From NCBI GenBank assembly GCA_017470945.1, contig JAFUXH010000071.1:1-64000 (forward strand): a DNA stretch of 64,000 nucleotides, written 5' to 3'. The notes beneath the pieces were generated by a model. It ran no database searches and was not told where the DNA came from. It worked only from the letters and a program-made list of their open reading frames with translations. Below are positions 25,775 to 33,872 of this stretch, one piece after another (positions within the stretch are counted from its first letter, which is position 1; the number at the start of each line of letters is the position of its first letter). The position numbers and the translations under genes are program-made. Source of the DNA: Clostridia bacterium (GTDB lineage Bacteria; Bacillota; Clostridia; Christensenellales; Aristaeellaceae).

Positions 25775-26244
25775 GGATCGCCATTGGAAATGACCATGTA
25801 GCCATCGAAATGAAGAAAGAAATCCGTGCATATCTGGAATCAAAGGGCATCGAGATGCTGGATGTGGGCACAGATTCCCCGGAGCGCTTCAATTATCCCA
25901 TCAGCGGATATAAGGTGGCCCGGCTGGTAGCGGACGGCAAGGCAGACTGCGGCGTACTGATCTGCGGGACGGGTGTGGGAATCAGTCTGGCTGCCAATAA
26001 GGTGCGCGGCATCCGCGCCTGCGTATGCAGCGACCCCTATACGGCCAAGCTGTCCAAGCAGCATAACGATACCAATATCATTGCCTTCGGCGCACGGGTG
26101 ATTGGTATTGAAACCGCGAAGATGATCGTGGATGAATGGCTGAACGCCACATATGAGGGTGGGCGTCACCAAACCCGTGTGGACATGATCCGTGAGATTG
26201 AAGAGACCCAGCACCTTCGGGCGGCAGAGGAGGATGCGCAATGA
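25771..26244 (+). CDS. rpiB: Ribose-5-phosphate isomerase B / RpiB-LacAB family
   Basis: A 157-residue sugar-phosphate isomerase. Motifs are MRIAIGNDHVAIEMKKEI, LDVGTDSPERFNYP, the catalytic Cys in CGVLICGTGVGISLAANKV and VCSDPYTAKLSKQHNDTNIIAFGARVIG. The family covers ribose-5-phosphate, allose-6-phosphate and galactose-6-phosphate isomerases; with the epimerase next door, allose/allulose phosphate or pentose phosphate conversion is likely. Overlaps both neighbours by four bases. Confidence 0.9.
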   Translation: MRIAIGNDHVAIEMKKEIRAYLESKGIEMLDVGTDSPERFNYPISGYKVARLVADGKADCGVLICGTGVGISLAANKVRGIRACVCSDPYTAKLSKQHNDTNIIAFGARVIGIETAKMIVDEWLNATYEGGRHQTRVDMIREIEETQHLRAAEEDAQ

Positions 26245-26900
26245 AACGGCTCCTGTGTCCCAGCATGATGTGTGCCAATTATGGGCATCTAGCTGCCGAG
26301 GTGCGTGCGCTGGACGATGCCGGGGTGGATATTTTCCATTGTGACATCATGGATGGCAGCTTCGTGCCCAATTTTACCATGGGCGTCATGGATGTACAGA
26401 CCATCCGACGCTATACGGATAAGCCGGTGGATTGCCATCTGATGATCGAAAACCCCGGCAACAAAGTGGACTGGTTCATCAAGGCGGGAGCCAATATCAT
26501 CTATATTCATCCGGAATCCGAACGTTATGTGGTCAAGACGCTGGCGCATATCAAGGAAATGGGCGCTGCCGCCGGCATTGCCGTCAACCCTGATACCAGC
26601 GTGGCCAGTATATCTGAAATCCTGAATCTGTGCGACTATGTAATGGTTATGACAGTGAACCCGGGCTTTGCCGGACAGGGCTTCATTGATTTTACCCGGA
26701 AAAAGGTATGCAGTTTGGCGGAACTGAAAACGCAATTCGGCTATAAGCTGATGATCGATGGCCATTGCAGCCCGGATGTGATTGAAGACTTATCTTCCGT
26801 CGGCGCAGATGGCTTCATTCTGGGGACCAGCGCGCTTTTCCGCAAGGGGCGAAGCTACGCTGATGTCATCCGTGATTTGCGGAAAGGAGAAGAAGCATGA
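26241..26900 (+). CDS. Ribulose-phosphate or allulose-6-phosphate 3-epimerase
   Basis: A 219-residue TIM-barrel epimerase: LLCPSMMCANYGHLAAEV, HCDIMDGSFVPNFTMG (His, Asp metal ligands), VDCHLMIENPG (His), MTVNPGFAGQGFI and LMIDGHCSPD (Asp), then GADGFILGTSALF. The Cys in LCPSMMCAN and the substitution in GHCSPD are closer to the AlsE-like branch than to housekeeping Rpe. With RpiB it can move an imported sugar phosphate into the pentose phosphate pool. Four-base overlaps on both sides. Confidence 0.88.
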   Translation: MKRLLCPSMMCANYGHLAAEVRALDDAGVDIFHCDIMDGSFVPNFTMGVMDVQTIRRYTDKPVDCHLMIENPGNKVDWFIKAGANIIYIHPESERYVVKTLAHIKEMGAAAGIAVNPDTSVASISEILNLCDYVMVMTVNPGFAGQGFIDFTRKKVCSLAELKTQFGYKLMIDGHCSPDVIEDLSSVGADGFILGTSALFRKGRSYADVIRDLRKGEEA

Positions 26901-27739
26901 AAACGCTTTCTGACGCCCGGCCGCTTGTTGGGATCGTGGTCCCCACGGTGGATAACGCCTTCTTCTCCAGCCTCGCAGACCATGCTGAAAGATACCTGTA
27001 CGAAAAAGGATACACGGCGCTGATCCTGAGCAGCGCCAATAACGCCGAAAAAGAAAAAGAGCATTTGCGGTCTCTGTACGCTGCTGGGGTGGCTGGTATC
27101 CTGTGTGTCAGCGGCCTGAGCGCCCTGCCGGAGAATCTGCTGCCGGAGGATCTGCCGCTGGTATGGGTGGATCGACAGCCCCAGTCCCAGCGGGAAATCC
27201 CCTGTGTGGCCAACGATGATCGTGCCGCTATGGCGGAAGCAACAGAATACCTGATCCAAAAGGGATGCCATAACATTCTGCTTTTACCGGGTTATCTGGC
27301 TGAAATGCGTACAAGTCCCCGGGTAGTAGGCTATGAAGAAGCGCTGAAAAAGCATGGCATCACGCCCACCCCTGCCTATATCCTTAATCGTGCCGGCCAG
27401 AAGCCTTCCGAAACGGAGACTGGCGAACTGGTGCGCGCCATTCTTGCCCAGGGGCTTCCTGTAGACGCGATTATCACCAGCAGTGACCGTGCCGCTTTCG
27501 GCGTTATGACAGTGCTGCATGAGGTGGGCCTTTACGTACCGGAAGATGTGAAGCTGATCAGCTTTGATAATTCTCCTTATTCCACGATGGCATCCCCTGC
27601 TATTACCGCCCTGGATCGTCGGCCGCAGGAACTGGCTGAAAGTGCCTGTGCGCATTTGCTGTCCCTGCTGCGGGGAGAGACCGTGCCGGCCTTGACCATT
27701 ACGCCCGTCAGCCTGATTAAGCGGGATTCAACCCGATAA
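26897..27739 (+). CDS. LacI/GalR-type sensor domain without the DNA-binding domain
   Basis: A 280-residue protein that begins MKTLSDARPLVGIVVPTVDNAFFSSL, i.e. right at the start of the periplasmic-binding-like effector domain of LacI regulators. The rest fits to the end: GVAGILCVSG, CVANDDRAAMAEATEYLIQKG, DAIITSSDRAAFGVMTVLHEVG and the closing ITALDRRPQELAESACAHLLSLL. The usual 55-residue helix-turn-helix and hinge are absent, and there is no room for them: the start (GGAGAAGAAGC before the ATG) overlaps the epimerase gene as ATGA. No signal peptide is present, so it is not a transport binding protein. It may be a cytoplasmic ligand-binding protein or a decayed regulator. Confidence 0.82.
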   Translation: MKTLSDARPLVGIVVPTVDNAFFSSLADHAERYLYEKGYTALILSSANNAEKEKEHLRSLYAAGVAGILCVSGLSALPENLLPEDLPLVWVDRQPQSQREIPCVANDDRAAMAEATEYLIQKGCHNILLLPGYLAEMRTSPRVVGYEEALKKHGITPTPAYILNRAGQKPSETETGELVRAILAQGLPVDAIITSSDRAAFGVMTVLHEVGLYVPEDVKLISFDNSPYSTMASPAITALDRRPQELAESACAHLLSLLRGETVPALTITPVSLIKRDSTR

Positions 27740-27768
27740 CAAAAGCAAGAGCAATATGCCCGTATTTA

Positions 27769-27806
27769 AAGAAGGACTGCGAGTATCAATCACAGTCCTT
27801 CTTCTT
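27769..27806 (+). terminator. Terminator of the rpiB operon
   Basis: AAGAAGGACTG (27769-27779) pairs with CAGTCCTTCTT (27793-27803), followed by TTCGTT. The two operons converge here; the stem could serve both strands. Confidence 0.75.
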
Positions 27807-27919
27807 TCGTTATGGATTCTTTCTATACGCAGGTTTTATCCGCAATGATACAGACAGCAGCTTTCAAAACCGTGTCAAGGCAAAAACAGCTTTTTTCAAT
27901 GTTTGTATCGATATACGGT

Positions 27920-28807
27920 TCACATCATATCCCGGAAAAAACGGCATTCCTCGTCATTGCAGAGCGCTGCAGCCTTGGAACGAATATTCAAATGAAATAC
28001 ATGTCCCAGCTTTTCTTCCCTATCCCGGTAATAGCGGAAAATGAAAGGGATATTTTTCTGCATCAATTTTTGCGACAGCGCAGCGGCGTCTGCTTTGAGC
28101 ATATCTGCTTCCGCTGTCATCAGGAATACCGGTGGGAAAGACTCGGTAATATGCGGCAAGGTATGGATCAGCGCCTGTTCTTGTTCGGTCCCCTGTTCGG
28201 GAAGATAATCTTTCATCAAGCTTGTGAAGAATACATCTTCTTCCCGATCAGACATGACCAGCAGAAGCGCCGCACAGTTCAGTGCAATCGCACGAGGGAC
28301 AAAGCCCTGCGGCGCAGCAAATGGAAAGGCCTTTGCGTATTCCGGATTGGTGCAAAGCAGGCTGAACATCGCCAGGTTGTGCCCGCCTGCCGAATCCCCA
28401 ACAGCAAAAACATGATTTGTGTCAAAGCCAAACTCTCCCGCATGGCTCAGCACCCAGGCAAATACCCGATTGGTATCTTCCAGGCTTGCCGGGAATTTCA
28501 CTTCCGGAGCAAGCCGATAGCTGAAATTGACCACGGCAAAGCCGCGCCTTGCTAAATCCATGCAGTAGAATTGATAACCCTCCTTGGCCCCATAGACCCA
28601 GCCGCCGCCATGCACGCTGACGATCACCGGCAGCACATCCTTTTCTCTTGCCGCAGGCTTGTATACATCCAGTGTCTGCCATATCGGATCCTCTCCATAG
28701 CAGATGTCATCGAAGCGTATCACATCCTGCGGCGCAGTCAGTCCCTGATCCCGCAAGGCGTCGCCTTTTCCAAAGTTTTCCCGTACCCAGTCGCTCATGA
28801 AAGACAT
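27920..28807 (-). CDS. Alpha/beta-hydrolase, hormone-sensitive-lipase-like esterase
   Basis: A 295-residue carboxylesterase with the HSL oxyanion motif SVHGGGWVYG, nucleophile Ser in FAVGDSAGGHNLAMF, catalytic Asp in LMTAEADML and His in KLGHVFHL. No signal peptide, so cytoplasmic. The start is the ATG at 28807, eight bases after GAGGGG; a GTG at 28816 overlapping the pgmB stop is the alternative. With a second esterase at 29583 it probably removes acetyl or other acyl groups from imported plant oligosaccharides or glycosides. Substrate not decided. Confidence 0.88.
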   Translation of the reverse strand: MSFMSDWVRENFGKGDALRDQGLTAPQDVIRFDDICYGEDPIWQTLDVYKPAAREKDVLPVIVSVHGGGWVYGAKEGYQFYCMDLARRGFAVVNFSYRLAPEVKFPASLEDTNRVFAWVLSHAGEFGFDTNHVFAVGDSAGGHNLAMFSLLCTNPEYAKAFPFAAPQGFVPRAIALNCAALLLVMSDREEDVFFTSLMKDYLPEQGTEQEQALIHTLPHITESFPPVFLMTAEADMLKADAAALSQKLMQKNIPFIFRYYRDREEKLGHVFHLNIRSKAAALCNDEECRFFRDMM

Positions 28808-28812
28808 ATGCT

Positions 28813-29457
28813 TCACCCCTCAACGATACTGACCAATTCACTGAATGCCGTCAGGTTCCAGTCGCCGGCGCCCTGCTGTGCTGCGTCACCCACACAGGCC
28901 ACTTTCATGCCGGCGGCATGGCCTGCTTCCGCACCCGATACAGCGTCTTCAACCACCAGACAGTTTTGCGGAAAGAGGTCAAGCATCTCCGCCGCTTTCA
29001 GGAATACTTCAGGATGCGGTTTGGAATGGGTGATATTGTTGCCGTCAGAAACGGCGTCAAAAAAACCGTTCAAGCCAATGCGGGAAAGGATCAGCGGCGT
29101 ATTTTTCGAGGACGAACCGATCGCCAGCCTGAGCCCCATATCACGCAAGCCGTTCAGCGTATTTCTGACCTCGTCCGAAAGATCCTTCTCTGACATTTGA
29201 GATAAAAGATCTTTATATATTTCATTTTTGTCTGCTGCCAGTGATTGCTTTTCCGTATCTGTAAAGGGATCGCCGGGATTATTTTCCAATATGATTTCCA
29301 GACTTTGCATTCTGGATACGCCCCGCAGCCGATTGTTGATCGTCCGGTCAAAGGGAATATCCAATTCGTCCGCAATTTTCTTCCATGCCTGAAAATGATA
29401 TTCGTCTGTTGAGCAGATCACGCCGTCCAGGTCGAAAATGATTGCTTGGAATCTCAT
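28813..29457 (-). CDS. pgmB: Beta-phosphoglucomutase (HAD family)
   Basis: A 214-residue HAD-superfamily enzyme. Motif I is AIIFDLDGVICSTDEYHFQAW with nucleophile and acid/base Asp, the beta-PGM-specific cap segment DRTINNRLRGVSRMQSLEIIL follows, then motif II AIGSSSKN, Lys in HSKPHPEVFL and motif IV VVEDAVSGAEAGHAAGM. It converts beta-glucose 1-phosphate to glucose 6-phosphate, usually after a disaccharide phosphorylase; no phosphorylase gene is in the window. GAGGAGAAGAGAACCT precedes the ATG. Confidence 0.93.
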   Translation of the reverse strand: MRFQAIIFDLDGVICSTDEYHFQAWKKIADELDIPFDRTINNRLRGVSRMQSLEIILENNPGDPFTDTEKQSLAADKNEIYKDLLSQMSEKDLSDEVRNTLNGLRDMGLRLAIGSSSKNTPLILSRIGLNGFFDAVSDGNNITHSKPHPEVFLKAAEMLDLFPQNCLVVEDAVSGAEAGHAAGMKVACVGDAAQQGAGDWNLTAFSELVSIVEG

Positions 29458-29497
29458 AGGTTCTCTTCTCCTCACAGAAAATGTTTTGGGAAGGTCA

Positions 29498-29569
29498 TCA
29501 TGCTGTATCTTCTATCCATTTCACATCCGCATCCGAAAGGAAGAAAGGATTTGCTTTTCGATTTACCAT
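29498..29569 (-). pseudogene. 23-codon remnant of a GH3 beta-glucosidase start
   Basis: A good ribosome site (AAGGAGAAAATCAAA) and ATG lead into VNRKANPFFLSDADVKWIEDTA and then a stop. The peptide matches the extreme N terminus of GH3 glycosidases (pattern NPFYLSDEDIxWVExT, followed in intact enzymes by the MTLEEKIGQLF stretch). Everything after that is gone and pgmB begins 41 bases on. The gene has been deleted save its first codons, leaving its ribosome site in the operon. Confidence 0.6.
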
Positions 29570-29582
29570 TTTGATTTTCTCC

Positions 29583-30482
29583 TTAAAAGTGTGCTTTGAT
29601 GAAATCAATGGTTCTGTTCTTTTCTTTTTCAATTCGTCCGTCCAAAAGCTGATCGGTTGCCTTCGGGCTGAGATAGGGGCCTGGCTCCTGGTAGGCGATT
29701 TCAATATAGCCATGCGGCATATCGACGCCGGTCATACAGTCCGCCTGTATGCCGGCTGCACGCAGCTTACACAGATAACGGGCGCCTTCCGCATGCAGGG
29801 GATCGCTTTCACCCAAGGAAATAATTGCCCTTGGAACATGCTTCAAGGCTTCTTCCGGCGCAAAGACCGGGGATATCAGCATGTCCGTTGGATCATATGC
29901 GCCGCAATAGGATTCCGGGAACAGGGAATACATCATACGTTCGCTTTCCGGGTGTCCTTTTGCTTTGGGGCTGGAAGACAGATCCAGGTATGGATAATTC
30001 AAGATCTGTCGCCGGAGCTTTAGCTGATTCCCGCGCTGTGCATCCAGCAGACATACGGCTGCTGCAAGATTTCCGCCTGCGCTGAAGCCAAATACTGACC
30101 AATCTTCAGACAGAATCCCGTATTCCGCACGGTGGCGTTCCAAATAGGCAATACTGTCGTATACGTCATACAGCGCGCAGGGAAAGGGAGATTCGGGTGC
30201 TTTCCGATAATTGATGGATATCAGATTGACTTGCAGCTTTTTTTGCAGCTCTGTCCAGCAAGCATCATCATTTGCAGCGCTGCCCATGATGAATCCGCCG
30301 CCATAGCAGCAGAACAGTACAGGTGCAGTCGGATCTCCCGCATAGATGATCACTGGCATTTCTCTTCCGCTTAATGGAAGGAGATGCCTTTCTCCATGAA
30401 TTTTCTGCTCCCAGAATTGGCGGTTTTGCAAAACGGCCAATTCTTTCATGCCCGATTTCAGTTCTTCGTATGTGAAAGCCAT
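29583..30482 (-). CDS. Alpha/beta-hydrolase, second HSL-like esterase
   Basis: A 299-residue esterase distinct from the one at 27920. CCYGGGFIMGSAAN replaces the usual HGGG oxyanion motif by Y-G-G-G; nucleophile Ser in VFGFSAGGNLAAAVCL; Asp in SLGESDPLHAEG and His in MPHGYIE. The ATG 30482, with GAGG nine bases upstream, is preferred over an upstream in-frame start at 30551. No signal peptide. It follows the ABC transporter operon after a hairpin and probably deacylates the imported substrate. Confidence 0.87.
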   Translation of the reverse strand: MAFTYEELKSGMKELAVLQNRQFWEQKIHGERHLLPLSGREMPVIIYAGDPTAPVLFCCYGGGFIMGSAANDDACWTELQKKLQVNLISINYRKAPESPFPCALYDVYDSIAYLERHRAEYGILSEDWSVFGFSAGGNLAAAVCLLDAQRGNQLKLRRQILNYPYLDLSSSPKAKGHPESERMMYSLFPESYCGAYDPTDMLISPVFAPEEALKHVPRAIISLGESDPLHAEGARYLCKLRAAGIQADCMTGVDMPHGYIEIAYQEPGPYLSPKATDQLLDGRIEKEKNRTIDFIKAHF

Positions 30483-30513
30483 TTTGAACCTCTTTTTTCT
30501 GCCTGTATATGAG

Positions 30514-30538
30514 AAGAACGGCCGGAAGGGCCGTTCTT
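30514..30538 (-). terminator. Hairpin after the sugar ABC operon
   Basis: AAGAACGGCC (30514-30523) pairs perfectly with GGCCGTTCTT (30529-30538) around a five-base loop, 17 bases after the permease stop. The T tail on the minus strand is short, so it may only weaken expression of the genes that follow. Confidence 0.65.
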
Positions 30539-30554
30539 GCCGATGCAGCAAGAA

Positions 30555-31553
30555 TCAGGTCGCCGCACGGGTTCTCTTTCTCATTTTTTCAAAGATCTGC
30601 ATGAACGCCGGCAGCTTTGCCTCAAAGGCATAGAAGCCAAGCACGAATGCGCCCATAATGATCTGCTGCCATCCGCCGGCGCCCAGATTCAGACAATTCA
30701 GGCCGTAATTCATAATGGAAAGGCCAACTGCTGAAACGCAGATGCCGATCACGTCATTGCTGGCCTGTCCAATGAACATGCCCATGAACACGGGAACGAT
30801 ATAGGAGAACAAAATGCCGGAAGTAGAAAGACCCGACTGGGGAACGGTAGAATTCTGTGATACGTAAACCGTCGCAGCCATACCGATGATGATCCCTGTA
30901 AACACATAGGAAACCAGTACATTTTTCTTTTCGTTGATACCGATATTGACGCCCGCGCTCTGGTTATTCGCCAGAATTTTACCCTTTCGCCCGGCGGCAG
31001 TCAGGTGATCAAACACAAGGAAAACGATGATGGCGATCAAGGTAGGCACGAACACCCAGGGCACACGGCCAAACATTGAGGTTTCGGCACTCAGGTAGAA
31101 TGCGATCATTCCTTTGCCGCCGAATACCAGGTATGTCAGGGATTCATACAGCAGCGTCATGCCGATGGTGGTAATGATGATGGGCATACGCCCCAGCACA
31201 TATACACCGCCGGTCACACAGCTGAGCACAATGCCCACGCCCACGGCAACGATCATCGCAAGCAGCGGGCTGCCGGCATTATAGCCTATATTGCCCGCAA
31301 TGATTGCCGCCAGCAGCATGGAAGCACCGCCGGAAAAATCGAACCGTCCGTTTTTCAACTGAAGCCAAATGGCCAGCGCCACGCAGATCGTCATGCAGGA
31401 ATTCATAATGATATAGCGCACCAGATCTTCGCCGAGGAATATAAAGTTTCCATCAACATAGCATCTGGAATCGCTGGCGGTGATGGCCAGCATCACCAGG
31501 AACATCAACACCGGAAACAGCAGTGTCAATATCGTTTTCTTTACATACTTCAT
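30555..31553 (-). CDS. Sugar ABC transporter permease (RbsC/BPD_transp_2 family)
   Basis: A 332-residue inner-membrane permease with about nine hydrophobic segments of the ribose/galactose importer family; it contains the family signatures FDFSGGASMLLAAIIAGNIGYN, VLGRMPIIITTIGMTLLYESLTYLVFGG and the cytoplasmic loop with SAGVNIGINEKKNVLVSYVFTGI. Start ATG 31553 has AAGGAG six bases upstream. It is the second permease of the operon 35378-30555; two different permeases suggest a heterodimer. Confidence 0.9.
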   Translation of the reverse strand: MKYVKKTILTLLFPVLMFLVMLAITASDSRCYVDGNFIFLGEDLVRYIIMNSCMTICVALAIWLQLKNGRFDFSGGASMLLAAIIAGNIGYNAGSPLLAMIVAVGVGIVLSCVTGGVYVLGRMPIIITTIGMTLLYESLTYLVFGGKGMIAFYLSAETSMFGRVPWVFVPTLIAIIVFLVFDHLTAAGRKGKILANNQSAGVNIGINEKKNVLVSYVFTGIIIGMAATVYVSQNSTVPQSGLSTSGILFSYIVPVFMGMFIGQASNDVIGICVSAVGLSIMNYGLNCLNLGAGGWQQIIMGAFVLGFYAFEAKLPAFMQIFEKMRKRTRAAT

Positions 31554-31643
31554 AGTGACTCCTTCTGCTGATCTGGCCGGGAGATACGGTAGCCGTATCT
31601 CCCGTGCCATAGCTTGATGTGAAATCTTTCCTGCCTGTACGGA

Positions 31644-32828
31644 TTACTTGGAGATATATTCGACGGTCATCTTATCCATGATGGAAACCAATCCCGCATA
31701 GGTCGCATCCGGATTGGCGACAGCAGTCATATTGGCCACATCTTCCGCGGAGTAAAGCGCATCTTCCAGTTTGCCGGTCAGGTACAGGCAGTGCTCGAAA
31801 GCAACCATATCCTCGTCACTGTTGATGATGATGGAGAAGCAGCTGACACGCTCGGCGTTCTCAGGCATATCAGGGAATTCAACGCCATTGATCTTATTGA
31901 CCAGCAGAACGATGGGATAAGCAACCGCTTCTATGGCGCTGACGGTCTGCTGCTGGAAGGTGCCGGTGCCGCGAGAGCCAAAGTTGGCGCTATCGCCTTC
32001 GCCATAACCGGCGCTGAACAGCTTGATCGTCTTTTCCATACCGGCGCTGACCATGGTGGGATACACGAAGGTGGAGCCGTCGCAGAAGCTCATGATGGCG
32101 TCAATCCCAGGATGCTTGGAGAAGTACGTGCTGTCCAGAGGCTGGAACATCAGCACGTCGGTAGCTTCATCCAGAGGATCAACGGTAATGGGCGTGGCAG
32201 CCGTCTGGTTATACGCTTCCACCTTTTCGGTGAACTGCTGCACGAACAGCTGCTGCACCGGGAACGCCCAAGCGGGGAAGGTGGTCATGGAAACATGAGT
32301 GATGGGTGCTTCAGGATGGCGCTCATTGTATTCCATCAGGCTGTCAAAGTAGTCGTAGCCCGCACGCAGATCATCGCCGCAGGGGCCGTCGGATACAGTG
32401 CCCAGGAAGTATTCGTTCTTGAAAACCGCGTCATAATTGGTGGTATAAGAGGTGTTGAAGTCGCACAGGAAGCCGGCAACATACACGTCAGCATCACGAC
32501 ACTCATTCAGGATCGCCTGGGTACCCATATCCAGCGTAAGAATGATGCCGTCTACGCCGGAGCCGATCAGCTCCTGAATCTTGGTCAGGTTGGCGGACTC
32601 GTCGGTTTGGGTCAGAACGGTATAAACGAATTTCACATTCATGGCTTCGCCCAGGGCGGACAGATAGCTTTTCACGTTCTCGGGATAGTAACCGGTATCG
32701 AAGTAGAGCGCTACGCCGATGGTGGCCGGTTTGAAGTTCCCATCAGCGCTGGCGGTGCCAACCAGGGCTGTCAGGGCGAGCGTCAGGGCAAGAACCAGAA
32801 CCAGGATCTTCTTGAGCATGTTTTTCAT
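31644..32828 (-). CDS. Sugar ABC transporter substrate-binding protein
   Basis: A 394-residue exported binding protein of the ribose/autoinducer-2 type (periplasmic binding protein-like I). Signal peptide KNMLKKILVLVLALTLALTALVGTASA, no lipobox cysteine. The mature part starts KPATIGVALYFDTGYYPENVKSYLSALGEAM and has VDGIILTLDMGTQAILNECRDADVYVAGF typical of the fold. Lack of a lipid anchor is odd for a Gram-positive cell, but the mglB product in this window is the same. ATG 32828 follows GGAGGAG. It lies between the two permease genes. Confidence 0.9.
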   Translation of the reverse strand: MKNMLKKILVLVLALTLALTALVGTASADGNFKPATIGVALYFDTGYYPENVKSYLSALGEAMNVKFVYTVLTQTDESANLTKIQELIGSGVDGIILTLDMGTQAILNECRDADVYVAGFLCDFNTSYTTNYDAVFKNEYFLGTVSDGPCGDDLRAGYDYFDSLMEYNERHPEAPITHVSMTTFPAWAFPVQQLFVQQFTEKVEAYNQTAATPITVDPLDEATDVLMFQPLDSTYFSKHPGIDAIMSFCDGSTFVYPTMVSAGMEKTIKLFSAGYGEGDSANFGSRGTGTFQQQTVSAIEAVAYPIVLLVNKINGVEFPDMPENAERVSCFSIIINSDEDMVAFEHCLYLTGKLEDALYSAEDVANMTAVANPDATYAGLVSIMDKMTVEYISK

Positions 32829-32854
32829 TGCTTTCTCCTCCATTTTTTATTGTG

Positions 32855-33859
32855 TTACCGCGGAAGCACGCCGCCTCTTTTGCGGCAAGTAACCATGATG
32901 ATGGCGATGAAAATGACGGCCTTAACCAGATTGACCAGTTCCAAACCAACGCCCATCGCCGTGAGAACGTTGGAAAGCAACACATACGTGAACGTACCGA
33001 TCAGTGCGCTGGAAACCTTGGATTTCATGCCGCCGGACAGGGGCATACCGCCCAGAATCAAGCAGATCATTACATCCATCGCATAGCCGGAACCCGTGCC
33101 TTTGCCGGCGCTGCCGGTACGGCTGAGAACAACCAAACTGCCGATTGCTACGCAGGCACCCATAGCCATGTAGGCCAGGACCTTCCATTTGGTGGTGTTC
33201 ACGCCGCTTTGTTTTACCGTGGTTTCATTGGCGCCGATCCCCCGGGTGTATTTTCCCAGCTTCGTAAACTTGAAGAAGTATGTGACAATCAGCAGCACCG
33301 CCGCAATCAGAATGATCAGCACCAAGCTGTAGGTATCCCGGTCCGCCGGGCGAATGGACTGCGACAGGGAAATGGAGTTAAGCCCTGTACTCTCCATCAG
33401 CAGCATTTGCGCACCGGTGAAGAAGAACATCAGAAACAGGGAAGTGACAATGGACGGAAGGCCAAGCCATACGGCCACGAATCCATTGAAAGCACCGCAA
33501 AGCAAGGCCAGGGCAAGTACCGCCAGAAACCCGATGATGATGCCCGGAATGCCGCCAATCGCATTGCTGATCATGATCATCAAGATGCAATAGACCCCGA
33601 CCTGCTGGCCAATGCTCACATCCATAAAACCCATGGAGTATACGAAAACTGCGCCAAGGGAAATGATGGAATAGGTTGCCGCTGCCTGAAGCACGGCGGA
33701 GATGTTATATGCCAGCCGCTTGGGATTGGGGTTGTAGATGAAGAACAGGATCAGCACGGCGATCAGGCCGATATAAGCGGTAATATCATAGATATGCGCT
33801 TTCAGAAAGGCTTTGACGCCACCGGTTTTGCTCTCAGCAACGGTATTGTTCACTGTCAT
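32855..33859 (-). CDS. Sugar ABC transporter permease (RbsC family), first copy
   Basis: A 334-residue membrane permease paralogous to that at 30555. It shows MDVSIGQQVGVYCILMIMISNAIG, GLPSIVTSLFLMFFFTG, the EAA-like loop YTRGIGANETTVKQSGVNTTKWKVLAYMAMG and MDVMICLILGGMPLSGG. ATG 33859 has AAGGAGG eight bases before it; the earlier GTG would overlap that site. It follows the ATPase gene by 13 bases. Confidence 0.9.
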   Translation of the reverse strand: MTVNNTVAESKTGGVKAFLKAHIYDITAYIGLIAVLILFFIYNPNPKRLAYNISAVLQAAATYSIISLGAVFVYSMGFMDVSIGQQVGVYCILMIMISNAIGGIPGIIIGFLAVLALALLCGAFNGFVAVWLGLPSIVTSLFLMFFFTGAQMLLMESTGLNSISLSQSIRPADRDTYSLVLIILIAAVLLIVTYFFKFTKLGKYTRGIGANETTVKQSGVNTTKWKVLAYMAMGACVAIGSLVVLSRTGSAGKGTGSGYAMDVMICLILGGMPLSGGMKSKVSSALIGTFTYVLLSNVLTAMGVGLELVNLVKAVIFIAIIMVTCRKRGGVLPR

Positions 33860-33872
33860 CTTCTTCACCTCC

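Noticed and set aside
26897..27739. Calling the gene a complete LacI repressor or a transport binding protein
   Set aside because: It lacks the DNA-binding head and any signal peptide.
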